Assembly (NCBI RefSeq): GCF_016405985.1
Contig: NZ_JAEFCF010000019.1
Coordinates: forward strand, 1-64,000
DNA: 64,000 nucleotides
Source of the DNA: Paracoccus sp. IB05
Lineage (GTDB): Bacteria > Pseudomonadota > Alphaproteobacteria > Rhodobacterales > Rhodobacteraceae
Direction of reading: 5' to 3'
This document shows, piece by piece, positions 16,768 through 25,607 of this stretch. How positions within the stretch are numbered: the first letter of the stretch is position 1; every line of letters starts with the position of its first letter. The notes under the pieces were generated by a model. That model saw nothing but the letters and a program-made list of their open reading frames with translations. It was not told the origin of the DNA and made no database searches. Both the position numbers and the translations under genes were made by a program.

Positions 16768-17988
16768 ATGGCGGATCAGCGACAGGGCGATATTTTCCGC
16801 CGGAAGGTATTCTACCTTCCGGGCTATGACCCGTTTCATCCGCGCCGCTACCGCGAGCTCTACCGCAAGGAAGGCACGGAACAGGCGCGGCTTTCGGGCT
16901 ATGATCTGAGCCTGAAGCCGAAAAAAGCGGCCGGCCCCTATGGCTGGCGCGTCGAGGCCAGGATCGAAGGGCGCGCGGTCGAGACCGATATGGAGGTGCT
17001 GGTCTGGTCAGATATCGTCAAAGGCTCGATGTCCGAGACGATCCCGGCGACCTATCTGCAGCTTTTCCGCACCGCCTGGGCCTATATCGGATCGGGGGCG
17101 CTGTTCCGGCTGATGCGGCTCAGGAAAGGCCCGATGATCGCCGCGCTCTACCCGATTGTCTTCCTGCTTGTGCAGCTGGGCATTGCTTTGGGGCTGGCCT
17201 GGGCCGGTTTTGCGCTGGTGGCGCATCTCTTGCATTGGGCGCCGGGCCTTCCGGTCGCGGGCGCCATCCTCTGGGGCGTGCTTTATTGGTTCCGAAAGAA
17301 GGACAATAAGGTCTTTGCCTGGTATCTGATGCATGATTATGCCTATTCCGCGCAGTATAAGGGCGCCAACCCGCCTGAACTGGAAGCGCGGATGGGGGAT
17401 TTCGGCAGGCAGATCCGGGCCGCGCTGTCCGGAGATTACGACGAGGTGCTGGTGATCGGCCATTCCTCGGGCGCGCATCTCGGCGTCTCGATCCTTGCCG
17501 ATCTATTGCGCGCGGCCCTTCCCGCGCCACGCCCGGTTCTGTCTTTCCTGTCGCTCGGCCATGTGGTGCCGATGGTGTCCTTCCTGCCAGCCGCCACCCG
17601 CCTGCGCGCCGATCTGGCCTGGCTCTCCACCCGCGACGAGATCGCCTGGATCGACGTGACCGCGCCCGGCGACGGCTGTGCTTTTGCGCTCTGCGACCCT
17701 GTTTCAGTCTCGGTCACGCCGCCCGGGGGCAAGCGCTGGCCGCTGGTGATTTCCGCCGCCTTCACACAGACGCTGAGCCCGGCGCGCTGGCGCGCATTGA
17801 GGCGGCGCTGGTTCCGGCTGCATTTCCAGTATCTTTGCGCCTTCGACAATCTGACGGGCAGCCCCGGCGACTATGACTATTTCCGCGTGACTGCCGGGCC
17901 GCAGACGCTGGGCGCGCGTTTCAAAACCCGTCACCCGTCGAAAAGCCGCATTGAAGCCACCGTCAACCGCTATAGGAACGTGGCGTGA
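16768..17988 (+). CDS. Membrane protein with alpha/beta-hydrolase-like serine motif
   Basis: 406 residues. An N-terminal soluble part starts FYLPGYDPFHPRRYRELY. Two hydrophobic segments lie around residues 125-175. A GxSxG nucleophile elbow (GHSSG, Ser233) follows in VLVIGHSSGAHLGVS, suggesting an alpha/beta hydrolase such as a lipase or esterase. The ATG at 16768 has GGAGG 5 nt upstream and is preferred over the GTG at 16762. The stop overlaps the P450 start by 4 nt (GTGA), so the two are translationally coupled and may act on one hydrophobic substrate. The specific function is unknown. Confidence 0.75.
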   Translation: MADQRQGDIFRRKVFYLPGYDPFHPRRYRELYRKEGTEQARLSGYDLSLKPKKAAGPYGWRVEARIEGRAVETDMEVLVWSDIVKGSMSETIPATYLQLFRTAWAYIGSGALFRLMRLRKGPMIAALYPIVFLLVQLGIALGLAWAGFALVAHLLHWAPGLPVAGAILWGVLYWFRKKDNKVFAWYLMHDYAYSAQYKGANPPELEARMGDFGRQIRAALSGDYDEVLVIGHSSGAHLGVSILADLLRAALPAPRPVLSFLSLGHVVPMVSFLPAATRLRADLAWLSTRDEIAWIDVTAPGDGCAFALCDPVSVSVTPPGGKRWPLVISAAFTQTLSPARWRALRRRWFRLHFQYLCAFDNLTGSPGDYDYFRVTAGPQTLGARFKTRHPSKSRIEATVNRYRNVA

Positions 17989-19400
17989 GCGAAGATCCCA
18001 AATCCTGCCCCTTTGCGGCGGCATCCGGTGCGCCCGTCCCCCCGAAACCCGCGGCGCGCGCCGACCGGGTTTCGCTGCTCACCTATCTGCGGCTCTTTCG
18101 GCGCGACATCCTCTCGGCCCAGCCTGCACGGCTGTACCGGGCCTGGATGGCCGAGTTCCGCACGCCCTTCTTCCGCTCCTATCTCTGCAATGACCCGAAG
18201 CTTGTCGATCTGGTGCTGAAGGACCGCCCCGAAGATTTCCCGAAATCGAACCGGATCCGGGCGGGGCTGGAACCCCTTCTGGGCAATTCCGTCTTTGTCA
18301 CCAATGGCGAGACCTGGAAATACCAGCGCCGCATCATCGACCCGGCCTTCGAGGGCGGGCGGCTGCGCGACACCTTCCCCGCTATGGTGGCGGCGGGGCA
18401 GGCGGCGGTTGCCCGGATGCAGAGCCTGACCCAGGGCGGCATCGGAACCGAGGTCGAGGTCGAAGAGGAGATGTCCCATGCGGCGGCGGATGTGATCTTC
18501 CGCACGCTGTTTTCGATCCCGATCGAGCATGAGATCGCGGCCCGGGTCTTCTTTGAGTTCCGCGCCTATCAGCGCACGCAGCCGATCCTGAACTTGGCGG
18601 CCTTCCTGCCGCTGCCCCGCTGGTTCCCGCGCCTGCATCGGGGGCGCACCAGGGCCTCGGCAAAGATGATCCGCGACCTGATCACCCGGCTGACAGATGC
18701 ACGGGCGGCTGAAATCACCGCAGGCACCGCGCCCGATGATCTCGCAACCAAGATCATGACCACCGCCGATCCCGTGACCGGCCAGCGCTTCACGCCGGCT
18801 GAAATGGTCGACCAGGTCGCGATCTTCTTCCTTGCCGGCCATGAGACCAGCGCCTCGGCACTTGGCTGGTCGCTCTATCTGCTCGCGCTCAGCCCCGATG
18901 TGCAGGCGCGCGTCGCGGCCGAAGTCGCCGCGCTCGGCGCTGCCCCCGATTTCAGCGCCGTGACCCGGCTGCGCTACACCCGCGATGTCTTTCGCGAGGC
19001 GCTGCGCCTCTATCCGCCGGTGCCGATGATGGTGCGGCAGAACACGCGCCCCGAGACATTCCGCGACCGTAAGGTCAAACCGGGCGCCCAGATCGTGCTG
19101 TCGCCCTGGCATATCCAGCGCCATGAGCGGCTGTGGGAAGACCCCGACGCCTTCCGCCCCGCCCGCTGGCAAACAGATTCCGGCCGCCAGTCGGCGCGCG
19201 AGGCCTATATGCCGTTTTCCGCAGGCCCCCGCGTCTGCACCGGCGCCGGCTTCGCCATGGTCGAAGGCGTCCTCCTCCTCGCGATGCTGGTTCAACGCTT
19301 CCGCTTTGACCGGATCGAGGGCGCCGACCCGGTCCCGGTCGCCCATCTCACCGTGCGTGCCGAAAACGGCATCCGCCTCCGCGTCACCCCCCGCGCATAA
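17985..19400 (+). CDS. Cytochrome P450
   Basis: A 471-residue haem-thiolate monooxygenase with a GTG start in the GTGA overlap. The I-helix oxygen-activation motif is AGHETSAS, the K-helix ExxR is EALR in DVFREALRLYPPVPM, and the haem-binding loop is FSAGPRVCTGAGFA with axial Cys418. The layout is closer to the soluble CYP4/CYP102-like class common in alphaproteobacteria than to CYP101. No ferredoxin or reductase gene is adjacent, so electrons must come from elsewhere. The substrate is unknown; coupling with the hydrolase-like gene hints at lipid or ester chemistry. Confidence 0.92.
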   Translation: MSEDPKSCPFAAASGAPVPPKPAARADRVSLLTYLRLFRRDILSAQPARLYRAWMAEFRTPFFRSYLCNDPKLVDLVLKDRPEDFPKSNRIRAGLEPLLGNSVFVTNGETWKYQRRIIDPAFEGGRLRDTFPAMVAAGQAAVARMQSLTQGGIGTEVEVEEEMSHAAADVIFRTLFSIPIEHEIAARVFFEFRAYQRTQPILNLAAFLPLPRWFPRLHRGRTRASAKMIRDLITRLTDARAAEITAGTAPDDLATKIMTTADPVTGQRFTPAEMVDQVAIFFLAGHETSASALGWSLYLLALSPDVQARVAAEVAALGAAPDFSAVTRLRYTRDVFREALRLYPPVPMMVRQNTRPETFRDRKVKPGAQIVLSPWHIQRHERLWEDPDAFRPARWQTDSGRQSAREAYMPFSAGPRVCTGAGFAMVEGVLLLAMLVQRFRFDRIEGADPVPVAHLTVRAENGIRLRVTPRA

Positions 19401-19428
19401 AAAAGGCGCCCGAAAAGAGCGCCGCTGC
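19401..19428 (-). terminator. Terminator between P450 and purS
   Basis: A GGCGC/GCGCC stem with an A-run on its left. Read from the purS side it is GGCGC-loop-GCGCC followed by TTTTTT, an intrinsic terminator for the purC-purS transcript. It lies immediately after the P450 stop. Confidence 0.65.
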
Positions 19429-19451
19429 GAAAGATCAGACCGACTGATCAC

Positions 19452-19473
19452 ATTTTCTGTCTCAAAATATCCC
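19452..19473. repeat. Dispersed 22-bp intergenic repeat, copy A
   Basis: ATTTTCTGTCTCAAAATATCCC. It differs by one base from the copies at 37750-37771 and 45855-45876. Confidence 0.75.
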
Positions 19474-19541
19474 GGGGGAGGCTGCGCATGGCGCAGGCGG
19501 GGGCAGAGCCCCCATACCCGGTCCGCCAGAGGCCATGACCC

Positions 19542-19781
19542 TCAGAGGATCTCGACCCTGTAGCCCTCGATCACCGTATTCGCGAGCAGCTTCTCGCACA
19601 TCGCCTTCACATCGGCCTCGGCTGCGGTCCTGTCCGTCGCCGCCAGATCCAGCTCGATCACCTTGCCCTGACGCACGCCGTCCACACCGGCAAAGCCAAG
19701 CGCGCCAAGCGCGTGGCGGATCGCCTCGCCCTGCGGATCGAGAACGCCGTTTTTCAGCATGACGGTGACACGGGCTTTCAT
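19542..19781 (-). CDS. purS: Phosphoribosylformylglycinamidine synthase subunit PurS
   Basis: A 79-residue PurS: starts MKARVTVMLKNGVLDPQG and has the conserved GFAGVDGVRQGKVIEL block. PurS bridges PurL and the glutaminase PurQ in the FGAM synthetase complex of purine synthesis. It lies 67 nt downstream of purC, as in many alphaproteobacteria. PurQ, which often follows, is not present; a terminator and the P450 come next. Confidence 0.95.
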   Translation of the reverse strand: MKARVTVMLKNGVLDPQGEAIRHALGALGFAGVDGVRQGKVIELDLAATDRTAAEADVKAMCEKLLANTVIEGYRVEIL

Positions 19782-19848
19782 CGGGGCCTCCGGGCTCTGG
19801 TATTTGTCGCGCCCCTCATATCCGCGTGGCGCGACAGGGGCAATCGGA

Positions 19849-20625
19849 TCAGTTGATCAGCGAGGGTTTCGAGACATGGGTGACATTCGAGGGCAGGACC
19901 CCGATCCGCCGCGCCAGTTCCGCATAGACATCGGACAGCGGCCCCGGCTCGGGCACCGACCCGTCGGCGCGTTCGGGCTGGCGCAGATCCCACAGCGTCA
20001 TCGAATCCGGGCTGATCTCATCGGCCAGGATCAGCCGCATATAATCGCCGTCCCAGACCCGGCCGATCTCGATCCGGAAATCCATCAGCCGCACACCAAC
20101 GCCCAGCATGACGCCCGAAAGGAAGTCATTCACCCTGAGCGCCAGCTCGACCATATCGTCGAGATCCTGCTGATTGCCCCAGCCAAAGGCGATGATATGC
20201 TCTTCGGTCACCAGCGGCGTCCCGAGCTTCTCATCCTTGAAGTAATATTCCACGATCGGGCGCGGCAGGCCCATGCCTTCGGGGATCCCCAGCCGGTCTG
20301 AAATGCCGCCGGTGGCGAAATTCCGCACGAGAATTTCCAGCGGAATGATCTCGGCCATCCTGACCAGCTGCTCGCGCATGTTCAGGCGGCGGATGAAATG
20401 GGTCGGCACCCCGATATTGTTCAGCCCGGCCATGAAGAATTCCGACAGCCGGTTGTTCAGCACACCCTTGCCTTCCGAGGCCGCAGAAATCGGCGCGACA
20501 TTGGCGCCGCTGCCGGCTTCGGGGCCGTTTTCGTCATCCTTGAAATACTGGATCAGCGTACCCGGTTCCGGTCCTTCGAACAGGATCTTGGCCTTGCCCT
20601 CATAGACCTTCTTGCGACGTGCCAT
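19849..20625 (-). CDS. purC: SAICAR synthetase PurC with a variant N-terminal loop
   Basis: 258 residues. It condenses CAIR with aspartate using ATP. The N-terminal MARRKKVYEGKAKILFEGPEPG, KGVLNNRLSEFF, the RNFATGG/LGIPEG block, DFRIEIGRV and ADEISPDS segments all fit PurC. Unusually, the loop after YFKDD, normally of the ATAFN type, reads ENGPEAGSGANVAPISAASEGKG here and is several residues longer. The frame is intact through it. The product still looks like PurC, but the loop change and general divergence suggest a second or altered PurC lineage. Confidence 0.88.
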   Translation of the reverse strand: MARRKKVYEGKAKILFEGPEPGTLIQYFKDDENGPEAGSGANVAPISAASEGKGVLNNRLSEFFMAGLNNIGVPTHFIRRLNMREQLVRMAEIIPLEILVRNFATGGISDRLGIPEGMGLPRPIVEYYFKDEKLGTPLVTEEHIIAFGWGNQQDLDDMVELALRVNDFLSGVMLGVGVRLMDFRIEIGRVWDGDYMRLILADEISPDSMTLWDLRQPERADGSVPEPGPLSDVYAELARRIGVLPSNVTHVSKPSLIN

Positions 20626-20897
20626 GGTGACCTTTGTACAGACAATGACGAAAGGGGCGGCTCAGCCACCCCGGAGGTTTCCCGGCCTATATCTGACCCC
20701 CCAGGCGGGGGCAAGCGCGTAGGGGCACGCGGATCAGGACATGAAGGGGGGCAGAGGGCCGGGGTCCGCGCGCGGGGGCAAGCGGCTCGCCTCCGGGCAA
20801 AACTGCCGCAGGCTTTCTTCTTGCAGGTGCCGGGGGGGATGGTCATATGGAAGCTGAGACCGTGAACCATGACCCGGACAGGGAGCTGAGAGATTAC

Positions 20898-21212
20898 ATG
20901 AGCACTTTTGACGACCGCGAAAACGCATTCGAGGCCAAATTCGCGCATGACAGCGAGATGCAGTTCCGGGCCGAGGCGCGGCGCAACAAGCTGGCCGGCC
21001 TCTGGGCGGCAGAGCTTCTCGGCAAATCCGGCGACGAGGCCAATGCCTATGCGCTGGAGGTCGTGGCGGCTGATTTCGACGAGCCGGGCATTGAGGATGT
21101 GGTGCGCAAGCTCGCCGCCGATCTGGGGGACCGGGTGAGCGCCGATCAGATCCGCGCCAAACTGACCGAGCTTCTGCCGCTGGCCAAGGCGCAACTCCTG
21201 AACGAAGTCTGA
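20898..21212 (+). CDS. ATP synthase inhibitory subunit zeta (DUF1476)
   Basis: A 104-residue alphaproteobacterial DUF1476 protein, the family of the F1-ATPase zeta inhibitor characterised in Paracoccus. It starts MSTFDDRENAFEAKFAHD and continues EARRNKLAGLWAAELLG, which is diagnostic. Its role is to block reverse ATP hydrolysis by F1. The frame extends to 20847, but the ATG at 20898 gives the conserved start. It is divergent from purC and is followed by a terminator. Confidence 0.87.
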   Translation: MSTFDDRENAFEAKFAHDSEMQFRAEARRNKLAGLWAAELLGKSGDEANAYALEVVAADFDEPGIEDVVRKLAADLGDRVSADQIRAKLTELLPLAKAQLLNEV

Positions 21213-21263
21213 GGACTGATTTTCTCAGGAGGCCCTGCGGCAGCGCAGAGCCGTAAAAAAGAG

Positions 21264-21300
21264 CGCCGCGCGGGAGATCAGTGCCCGACGCGGCGTTTTG
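21264..21300 (+). terminator. Intrinsic terminator after DUF1476 gene
   Basis: A CGCCGCG/CGCGGCG stem with an inner CGGG/CCCG pairing, followed by TTTTG. It ends the DUF1476 transcript before the methyltransferase gene. Confidence 0.7.
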
Positions 21301-21409
21301 CGTGGCGAGGGTGTCGGGAAAGCGATTGTGCGGCCTGCGGCACCATGTCAGGAACAGGATCAGCACTGCCGCCCGTGAGGCGACGCAATCTGTTAAGAAA
21401 GGGTGCCCG

Positions 21410-22441
21410 ATGACCAATGATGCCCCGAAGAAGAATGACCTGCTGAGCCGGCTGCTGGCCGAGCGGGACTGGCTGATGGCCGATGGGGCGACCGGCACCA
21501 ATCTCTTCAATATGGGGTTGGAATCGGGCGAACCGCCGGAACTGTGGAATGTCGACCGCCCCGATAATATCCGCACGCTCTACCGCAATGCGGTCGAGGC
21601 GGGGTCGGATATCTTCCTGACGAACACCTTTGGCGGCAATGCCTCGCGGCTGAAACTGCACAATGCCCAGGGCCGGGTTCATGAGCTGAACCGGGTCGGT
21701 GCGGCTTTGGGGCGCGAGATCGCCGATGCCTCGGGGCGCAAGGTGGTGGTGGCAGGCTCGGTCGGGCCGACCGGCGATATTTTCGAGCCGATGGGCACCC
21801 TGACCCATGCGCTCGCGGTCGAGATGTTCCATGAGCAGGCCGAAGGGCTGAAGGCCGGCGGCGCCGATGTGCTCTGGGTCGAGACCATCTCGGCGCCCGA
21901 AGAATACCGCGCGGCGGCCGAGGCTGCGAAACTTGCGGGCATGCCCTGGGTCGGGACCATGAGCTTTGACACGGCAGGCCGCACCATGATGGGGGTGACC
22001 TCTGCGGCGATGGCAGAGCTGGTCGAAAAACTCCCCGAGGCGCCGCTGGCGTTTGGCGCGAATTGCGGGGTCGGGGCGTCGGATCTGATGCGCACGGTGA
22101 TGGGCTTTATCGCGACCGGTACGACGCGGCCGGTGGTGGCCAAGGGCAATGCCGGGATCCCGAAATATCACGACGGCCATATCCATTACGATGGCACGCC
22201 CGAGCTGATGGGCGTCTATGCGGTGATGGCCCGCGATGCCGGGGTGAAGATCATCGGCGGTTGCTGCGGCACCATGCCCGGGCATCTGAAAGCGATGCGG
22301 CGCGCGCTGGAAGACACGCCGCGCGGCCCGGCGCCGAGCCTTGAAGATGTGGCGGCAAAGCTGGGCGGGTTCTCCTCCGTGTCCGATGGCACTGATGGCG
22401 AAGGCCCGGCCAAACGGGAACGTCGCGGCCGGCGCGGCTGA
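21410..22441 (+). CDS. bmt: Betaine--homocysteine S-methyltransferase
   Basis: A 343-residue Zn-dependent methyltransferase of the MetH/BHMT homocysteine-binding family. It begins with LMADGATGTNLF. The Zn ligands appear as the Cys of FGANCGVGASDL and the CC pair in KIIGGCCGTMPGHL. FLTNTFGGNASRL and VAGSVGPTGDIF are family blocks. It moves a methyl group from glycine betaine to homocysteine, giving methionine and dimethylglycine. The ATG at 21410 has AAAGGG 6 nt upstream; the frame open to 21281 is not needed. The gbcAB genes at 49931-52276 act on the same betaine pool. Confidence 0.88.
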   Translation: MTNDAPKKNDLLSRLLAERDWLMADGATGTNLFNMGLESGEPPELWNVDRPDNIRTLYRNAVEAGSDIFLTNTFGGNASRLKLHNAQGRVHELNRVGAALGREIADASGRKVVVAGSVGPTGDIFEPMGTLTHALAVEMFHEQAEGLKAGGADVLWVETISAPEEYRAAAEAAKLAGMPWVGTMSFDTAGRTMMGVTSAAMAELVEKLPEAPLAFGANCGVGASDLMRTVMGFIATGTTRPVVAKGNAGIPKYHDGHIHYDGTPELMGVYAVMARDAGVKIIGGCCGTMPGHLKAMRRALEDTPRGPAPSLEDVAAKLGGFSSVSDGTDGEGPAKRERRGRRG

Positions 22442-22491
22442 CAGCAGCCTGTAACGCCTGCACCCGTAACGCCGGATCAGGACATCAACGC

Positions 22492-22557
22492 GCCGCCAGG
22501 AAACTGGCGGCCGTTTTCTTTCCAGAAAACGGCCAAATTCCTTTCTGAAAGGAATTT
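22492..22557. terminator. Three consecutive hairpins between convergent genes
   Basis: Hairpin 1: GCCGCCAG/CTGGCGGC with loop GAAA (22492-22511). Hairpin 2: GGCCGTTTTCT/AGAAAACGGCC with loop TTCC (22509-22534), sharing 3 nt with hairpin 1. Hairpin 3: AAATTCCTTT/AAAGGAATTT with loop CTG (22535-22557). They lie between the convergent methyltransferase and DUF6324 genes and probably terminate both. Confidence 0.75.
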
Positions 22558-22589
22558 GCGGCGCCTCTGGCGCCGGTCTTGCGGCAGGG

Positions 22590-22814
22590 TCAGCGGCGCC
22601 TGGGTTTGCCGCTCTTGCTGCCTTCTTCCGTCATCAGCCGCGCGGCCTCGGCCGCAGCGCGCAGCTCTTCAGCGATCTCGTCCGCTTCCTCGGGGTCGAA
22701 ATCCAGCGGCAGTTCGATCCCGCCTTCGGCCTCGATATAGATCCGCACCATACCGGCATCGGTCGGCCCGATCTGGATATTGGCGGCGATGTCGCTTTGT
22801 TTGTTGATGCCCAT
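22590..22814 (-). CDS. Small conserved protein (DUF6324-like)
   Basis: 74 residues: MGINKQSDIAANIQIGPTD, then VRIYIEAEGGIELPLDFDPEEADEIAEELRAAA and a basic C-terminus. The pattern resembles a small Rhodobacterales family that I recall as DUF6324; the name is from memory. The amphipathic acidic helix may mediate protein contacts. No function is known. It sits between the hairpin array and the tRNA-His gene. Confidence 0.7.
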   Translation of the reverse strand: MGINKQSDIAANIQIGPTDAGMVRIYIEAEGGIELPLDFDPEEADEIAEELRAAAEAARLMTEEGSKSGKPRRR

Positions 22815-22916
22815 GGCGGCTCAGGCTCCCGGATGAGACTTTTCTGCCCGTGAGTTTCCACCCCGCAGGGTGTCACCTGCAAGCAGTATCGCCCCTGGGC
22901 GCATAAAATGGAGGAA

Positions 22917-22993
22917 TGGTACCGACACCCCGGCTCGAACGGGGGACCCCCAGATCCACAATCTGGTGCTCTAACCAACTGAGCTATGTCGGC
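22917..22993 (-). tRNA. tRNA-His(GUG)
   Basis: A 77-nt cloverleaf with encoded CCA. The anticodon loop TTGTGGA gives GUG. Acceptor GCCGACA pairs with TGTCGGT, making a G1.U72 wobble. The discriminator is A73 and the base before position 1 is not G. This is the alphaproteobacterial variant of tRNA-His that lacks the usual G-1:C73 pair. Confidence 0.96.
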
Positions 22994-23170
22994 ACTTGGC
23001 GGTTGATTAGCGCCCGGCTGAGGATATTGCAAGGGCAGAGCGGCAGGAATTTTCACCCGGGCCAAATCAGCTCCTGCGGGGCAGGGCAGACCTCTTCCGG
23101 GCTTGCCCTGCGCCGGACCTCCGCTATTTTCGCCCCTCCTGTCTTATCGGTTTCGTCTCGGAGGATTCGC

Positions 23171-25510
23171 ATGTCTGTCGCCCGTATTCCGGAAATCATC
23201 GCCGCCGAGATCGGGGCCCAGACCCGGCAGGTTGTGGCGGCGGTCGAGCTGCTGGATGGCGGGGCCACGGTGCCGTTCGTCGCGCGCTACCGCAAGGAAG
23301 TGACCGGCGGGCTGGACGATACGCAACTGAGGAAGCTCGAAGAGCGGCTGACCTATCTGCGTGAGCTCGAGGCGCGGCGCGGCTCAATCCTTGGTGAAAT
23401 CACGAATCAGGGCAAGCTGACCGACGATCTTGCCCGTGCAATTGCCGGGGCGGTGACCAAGGCCGAGCTCGAAGATATTTACCTTCCCTATAAACCGAAG
23501 CGCCGCACCAAAGCGATGATCGCGCGCGAGGCGGGCCTGCAGGGGCTGGTCGATGCGATTCTCGCCGATCGCCGGGCCGATCCTGCGGCGCTGGCGGCGG
23601 GTTTCCTCTCGGAAGGCTTCGCGGATGCGAAAACGGCGCTGGAGGGCGCGCGTGACATCATCGCGGAACGGCTGTCCGAGGATGCCGGGCTGCTTGGTCG
23701 TCTGCGCGACCATATGCGCCGCGAAGGCCGGCTCAGCGCGAAGGTTCAGGCGGGTAAAGAAACTGCCGGGGCGAAGTTTTCCGATTATTTCGACCATAAC
23801 GAATCTTTCCGCGACGCGCCCTCGCACCGGGTTCTCGCCATGCTGCGCGGCCGCAATGAAGATGTGCTGACGATTGATCTGGAAATCGACCCCGAGGCAG
23901 CCCGCGGCGAATCCCCGTCCGAGCGCGCCTGTGCGGCGGTGCTGCTGGCCTCTGGCCCGGGCGCGGGCGACAAATATCTGCGCGAGGCGGGCGCCTGGGC
24001 CTGGCGGATCAAGCTGAAAACCTCGCTGACGCTGGATCTGATGGCGGAATTGCGCGAGGCAGCCGAGGCCGAGGCGATCCGGGTTTTTGCCCGCAATCTC
24101 AAGGATCTGCTGCTGGCAGCACCGGCGGGCGGCAAGGCCACGATGGGGCTGGATCCCGGCATCCGCACCGGGGTCAAGGTTGCCGTGGTCGATGCGACAG
24201 GTAAGCTTTTGGCAACCGAGACGGTTTATCCTTTCCAGCCGAAGAACGATCTGCGCGGCGCCCAGGTGGCGATTGCGAAGCTGATCGGCAATCACGGCGT
24301 CAAGCTGATCGCCATCGGCAATGGCACGGCGAGCCGCGAGACGGAAAAGATGGTCGCCGATCTGCTCGCCCTGCTGCCCGCGGGCGCGCATAAACCGGTG
24401 AAGGTTGTGGTCTCCGAGGCGGGCGCCTCGGTCTATTCGGCCTCGGAACTGGCGGCGCGGGAATTCCCGGGGCTGGATGTGTCCTTGCGTGGTGCGGTTT
24501 CCATCGCGCGGCGCCTGCAGGATCCGCTGGCGGAGCTGGTGAAGATCGAGCCGAAATCGATCGGCGTGGGCCAGTATCAGCATGATGTCGATCAGCACCG
24601 GCTGGCGAAAAGCCTCGACGCGGTGGTCGAAGACGCGGTGAACGCGGTGGGGGTTGATCTCAACACGGCTTCAGCGCCGCTGCTCGCGCGGGTGTCGGGC
24701 GTGGGGCAGGGGCTGGCCGAAAGCATCGTGGCGCATCGCGATGCCAATGGGCCGTTCGCAAGCCGGCGCGAGCTGTTGAAAGTCGCGCGGCTCGGGCCAA
24801 AGGCCTTTGAACAGGCGGCGGGGTTCCTGCGCATCCCGGATGGGAAAGAGCCGCTGGATGCCTCCTCCGTCCACCCGGAAGCCTATGATGTCGCCCGTAA
24901 AATCGTCGCCGCCTGCGGGCGCGACATCCGCAGCCTGATGGGCGATGGTGTGGCGCTGAAACAGCTCAACCCCGGTCAGTTTGTCGATGAGAAATTCGGC
25001 CTGCCCACGGTGCGCGATATTCTCTCGGAGCTAGAAAAACCGGGCCGCGACCCGCGCCCCGAATTCAAAACCGCGACCTTTGCCGATGGGGTTGAGGAGA
25101 TCAAAGATCTTAAGCCCGGCATGGTGCTGGAAGGCACGGTGACCAATGTCGCGGCCTTTGGCGCCTTTGTCGATATTGGCGTGCATCAGGACGGGCTCGT
25201 GCATGTCAGCCAGCTGGCCGACAAATTCGTCTCGGACCCGCATGAGGTGGTGAAGGCCGGGGATGTGGTCAGGGTCACCGTGGTCGAGGTTGATGTGGCC
25301 CGCAAGCGGATCGCTCTGACGATGAAGAAAGACGGCGGCGCCTCGGCGAAATCGGCGCGTGAGGAACGCGGCCCGGGCCGGGATCAGAGCCGGGATCAGG
25401 CCCGCGACCGCAGCCCGCAAAAGGGCAACCGGTCAATGTCCTCGGCGCCGCAAAACTCGGGCGGCGGCAATGCCTTTGCCGATGCGCTCAAGGGCAAATT
25501 CGGACGCTGA
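23171..25510 (+). CDS. tex: RNA-binding transcriptional accessory protein Tex
   Basis: 779 residues. The N-terminal helical domain starts [18 protein letters not shown] YqgF/RNase H-like domain spans about residues 320-470 ([18 protein letters not shown]). Helix-hairpin-helix repeats lie at about 495-560 ([16 protein letters not shown]). A C-terminal S1 domain spans about 640-720 ([31 protein letters not shown]). A low-complexity Arg/Ser tail follows. Tex is a nucleic-acid-binding protein of transcription and RNA metabolism. The frame is open further upstream through tRNA-His, but the ATG at 23171 gives the family start. Confidence 0.95.
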   Translation: MSVARIPEIIAAEIGAQTRQVVAAVELLDGGATVPFVARYRKEVTGGLDDTQLRKLEERLTYLRELEARRGSILGEITNQGKLTDDLARAIAGAVTKAELEDIYLPYKPKRRTKAMIAREAGLQGLVDAILADRRADPAALAAGFLSEGFADAKTALEGARDIIAERLSEDAGLLGRLRDHMRREGRLSAKVQAGKETAGAKFSDYFDHNESFRDAPSHRVLAMLRGRNEDVLTIDLEIDPEAARGESPSERACAAVLLASGPGAGDKYLREAGAWAWRIKLKTSLTLDLMAELREAAEAEAIRVFARNLKDLLLAAPAGGKATMGLDPGIRTGVKVAVVDATGKLLATETVYPFQPKNDLRGAQVAIAKLIGNHGVKLIAIGNGTASRETEKMVADLLALLPAGAHKPVKVVVSEAGASVYSASELAAREFPGLDVSLRGAVSIARRLQDPLAELVKIEPKSIGVGQYQHDVDQHRLAKSLDAVVEDAVNAVGVDLNTASAPLLARVSGVGQGLAESIVAHRDANGPFASRRELLKVARLGPKAFEQAAGFLRIPDGKEPLDASSVHPEAYDVARKIVAACGRDIRSLMGDGVALKQLNPGQFVDEKFGLPTVRDILSELEKPGRDPRPEFKTATFADGVEEIKDLKPGMVLEGTVTNVAAFGAFVDIGVHQDGLVHVSQLADKFVSDPHEVVKAGDVVRVTVVEVDVARKRIALTMKKDGGASAKSAREERGPGRDQSRDQARDRSPQKGNRSMSSAPQNSGGGNAFADALKGKFGR

Positions 25511-25607
25511 TCCGTTGCGCGCCTGCCGCCGGGGGCGATCCCCGGCGGAACCCTTATTAAGAGATTGACCGATCACTCTGACCCCGCAGCTTTCGCGGAG
25601 GGGTCAC

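Noticed and set aside
21301-21409. SAM or SAH riboswitch before betaine-homocysteine methyltransferase
   Set aside because: I looked for SAM-II and SAH core sequences and did not see them; only the terminator of the previous gene is clear.
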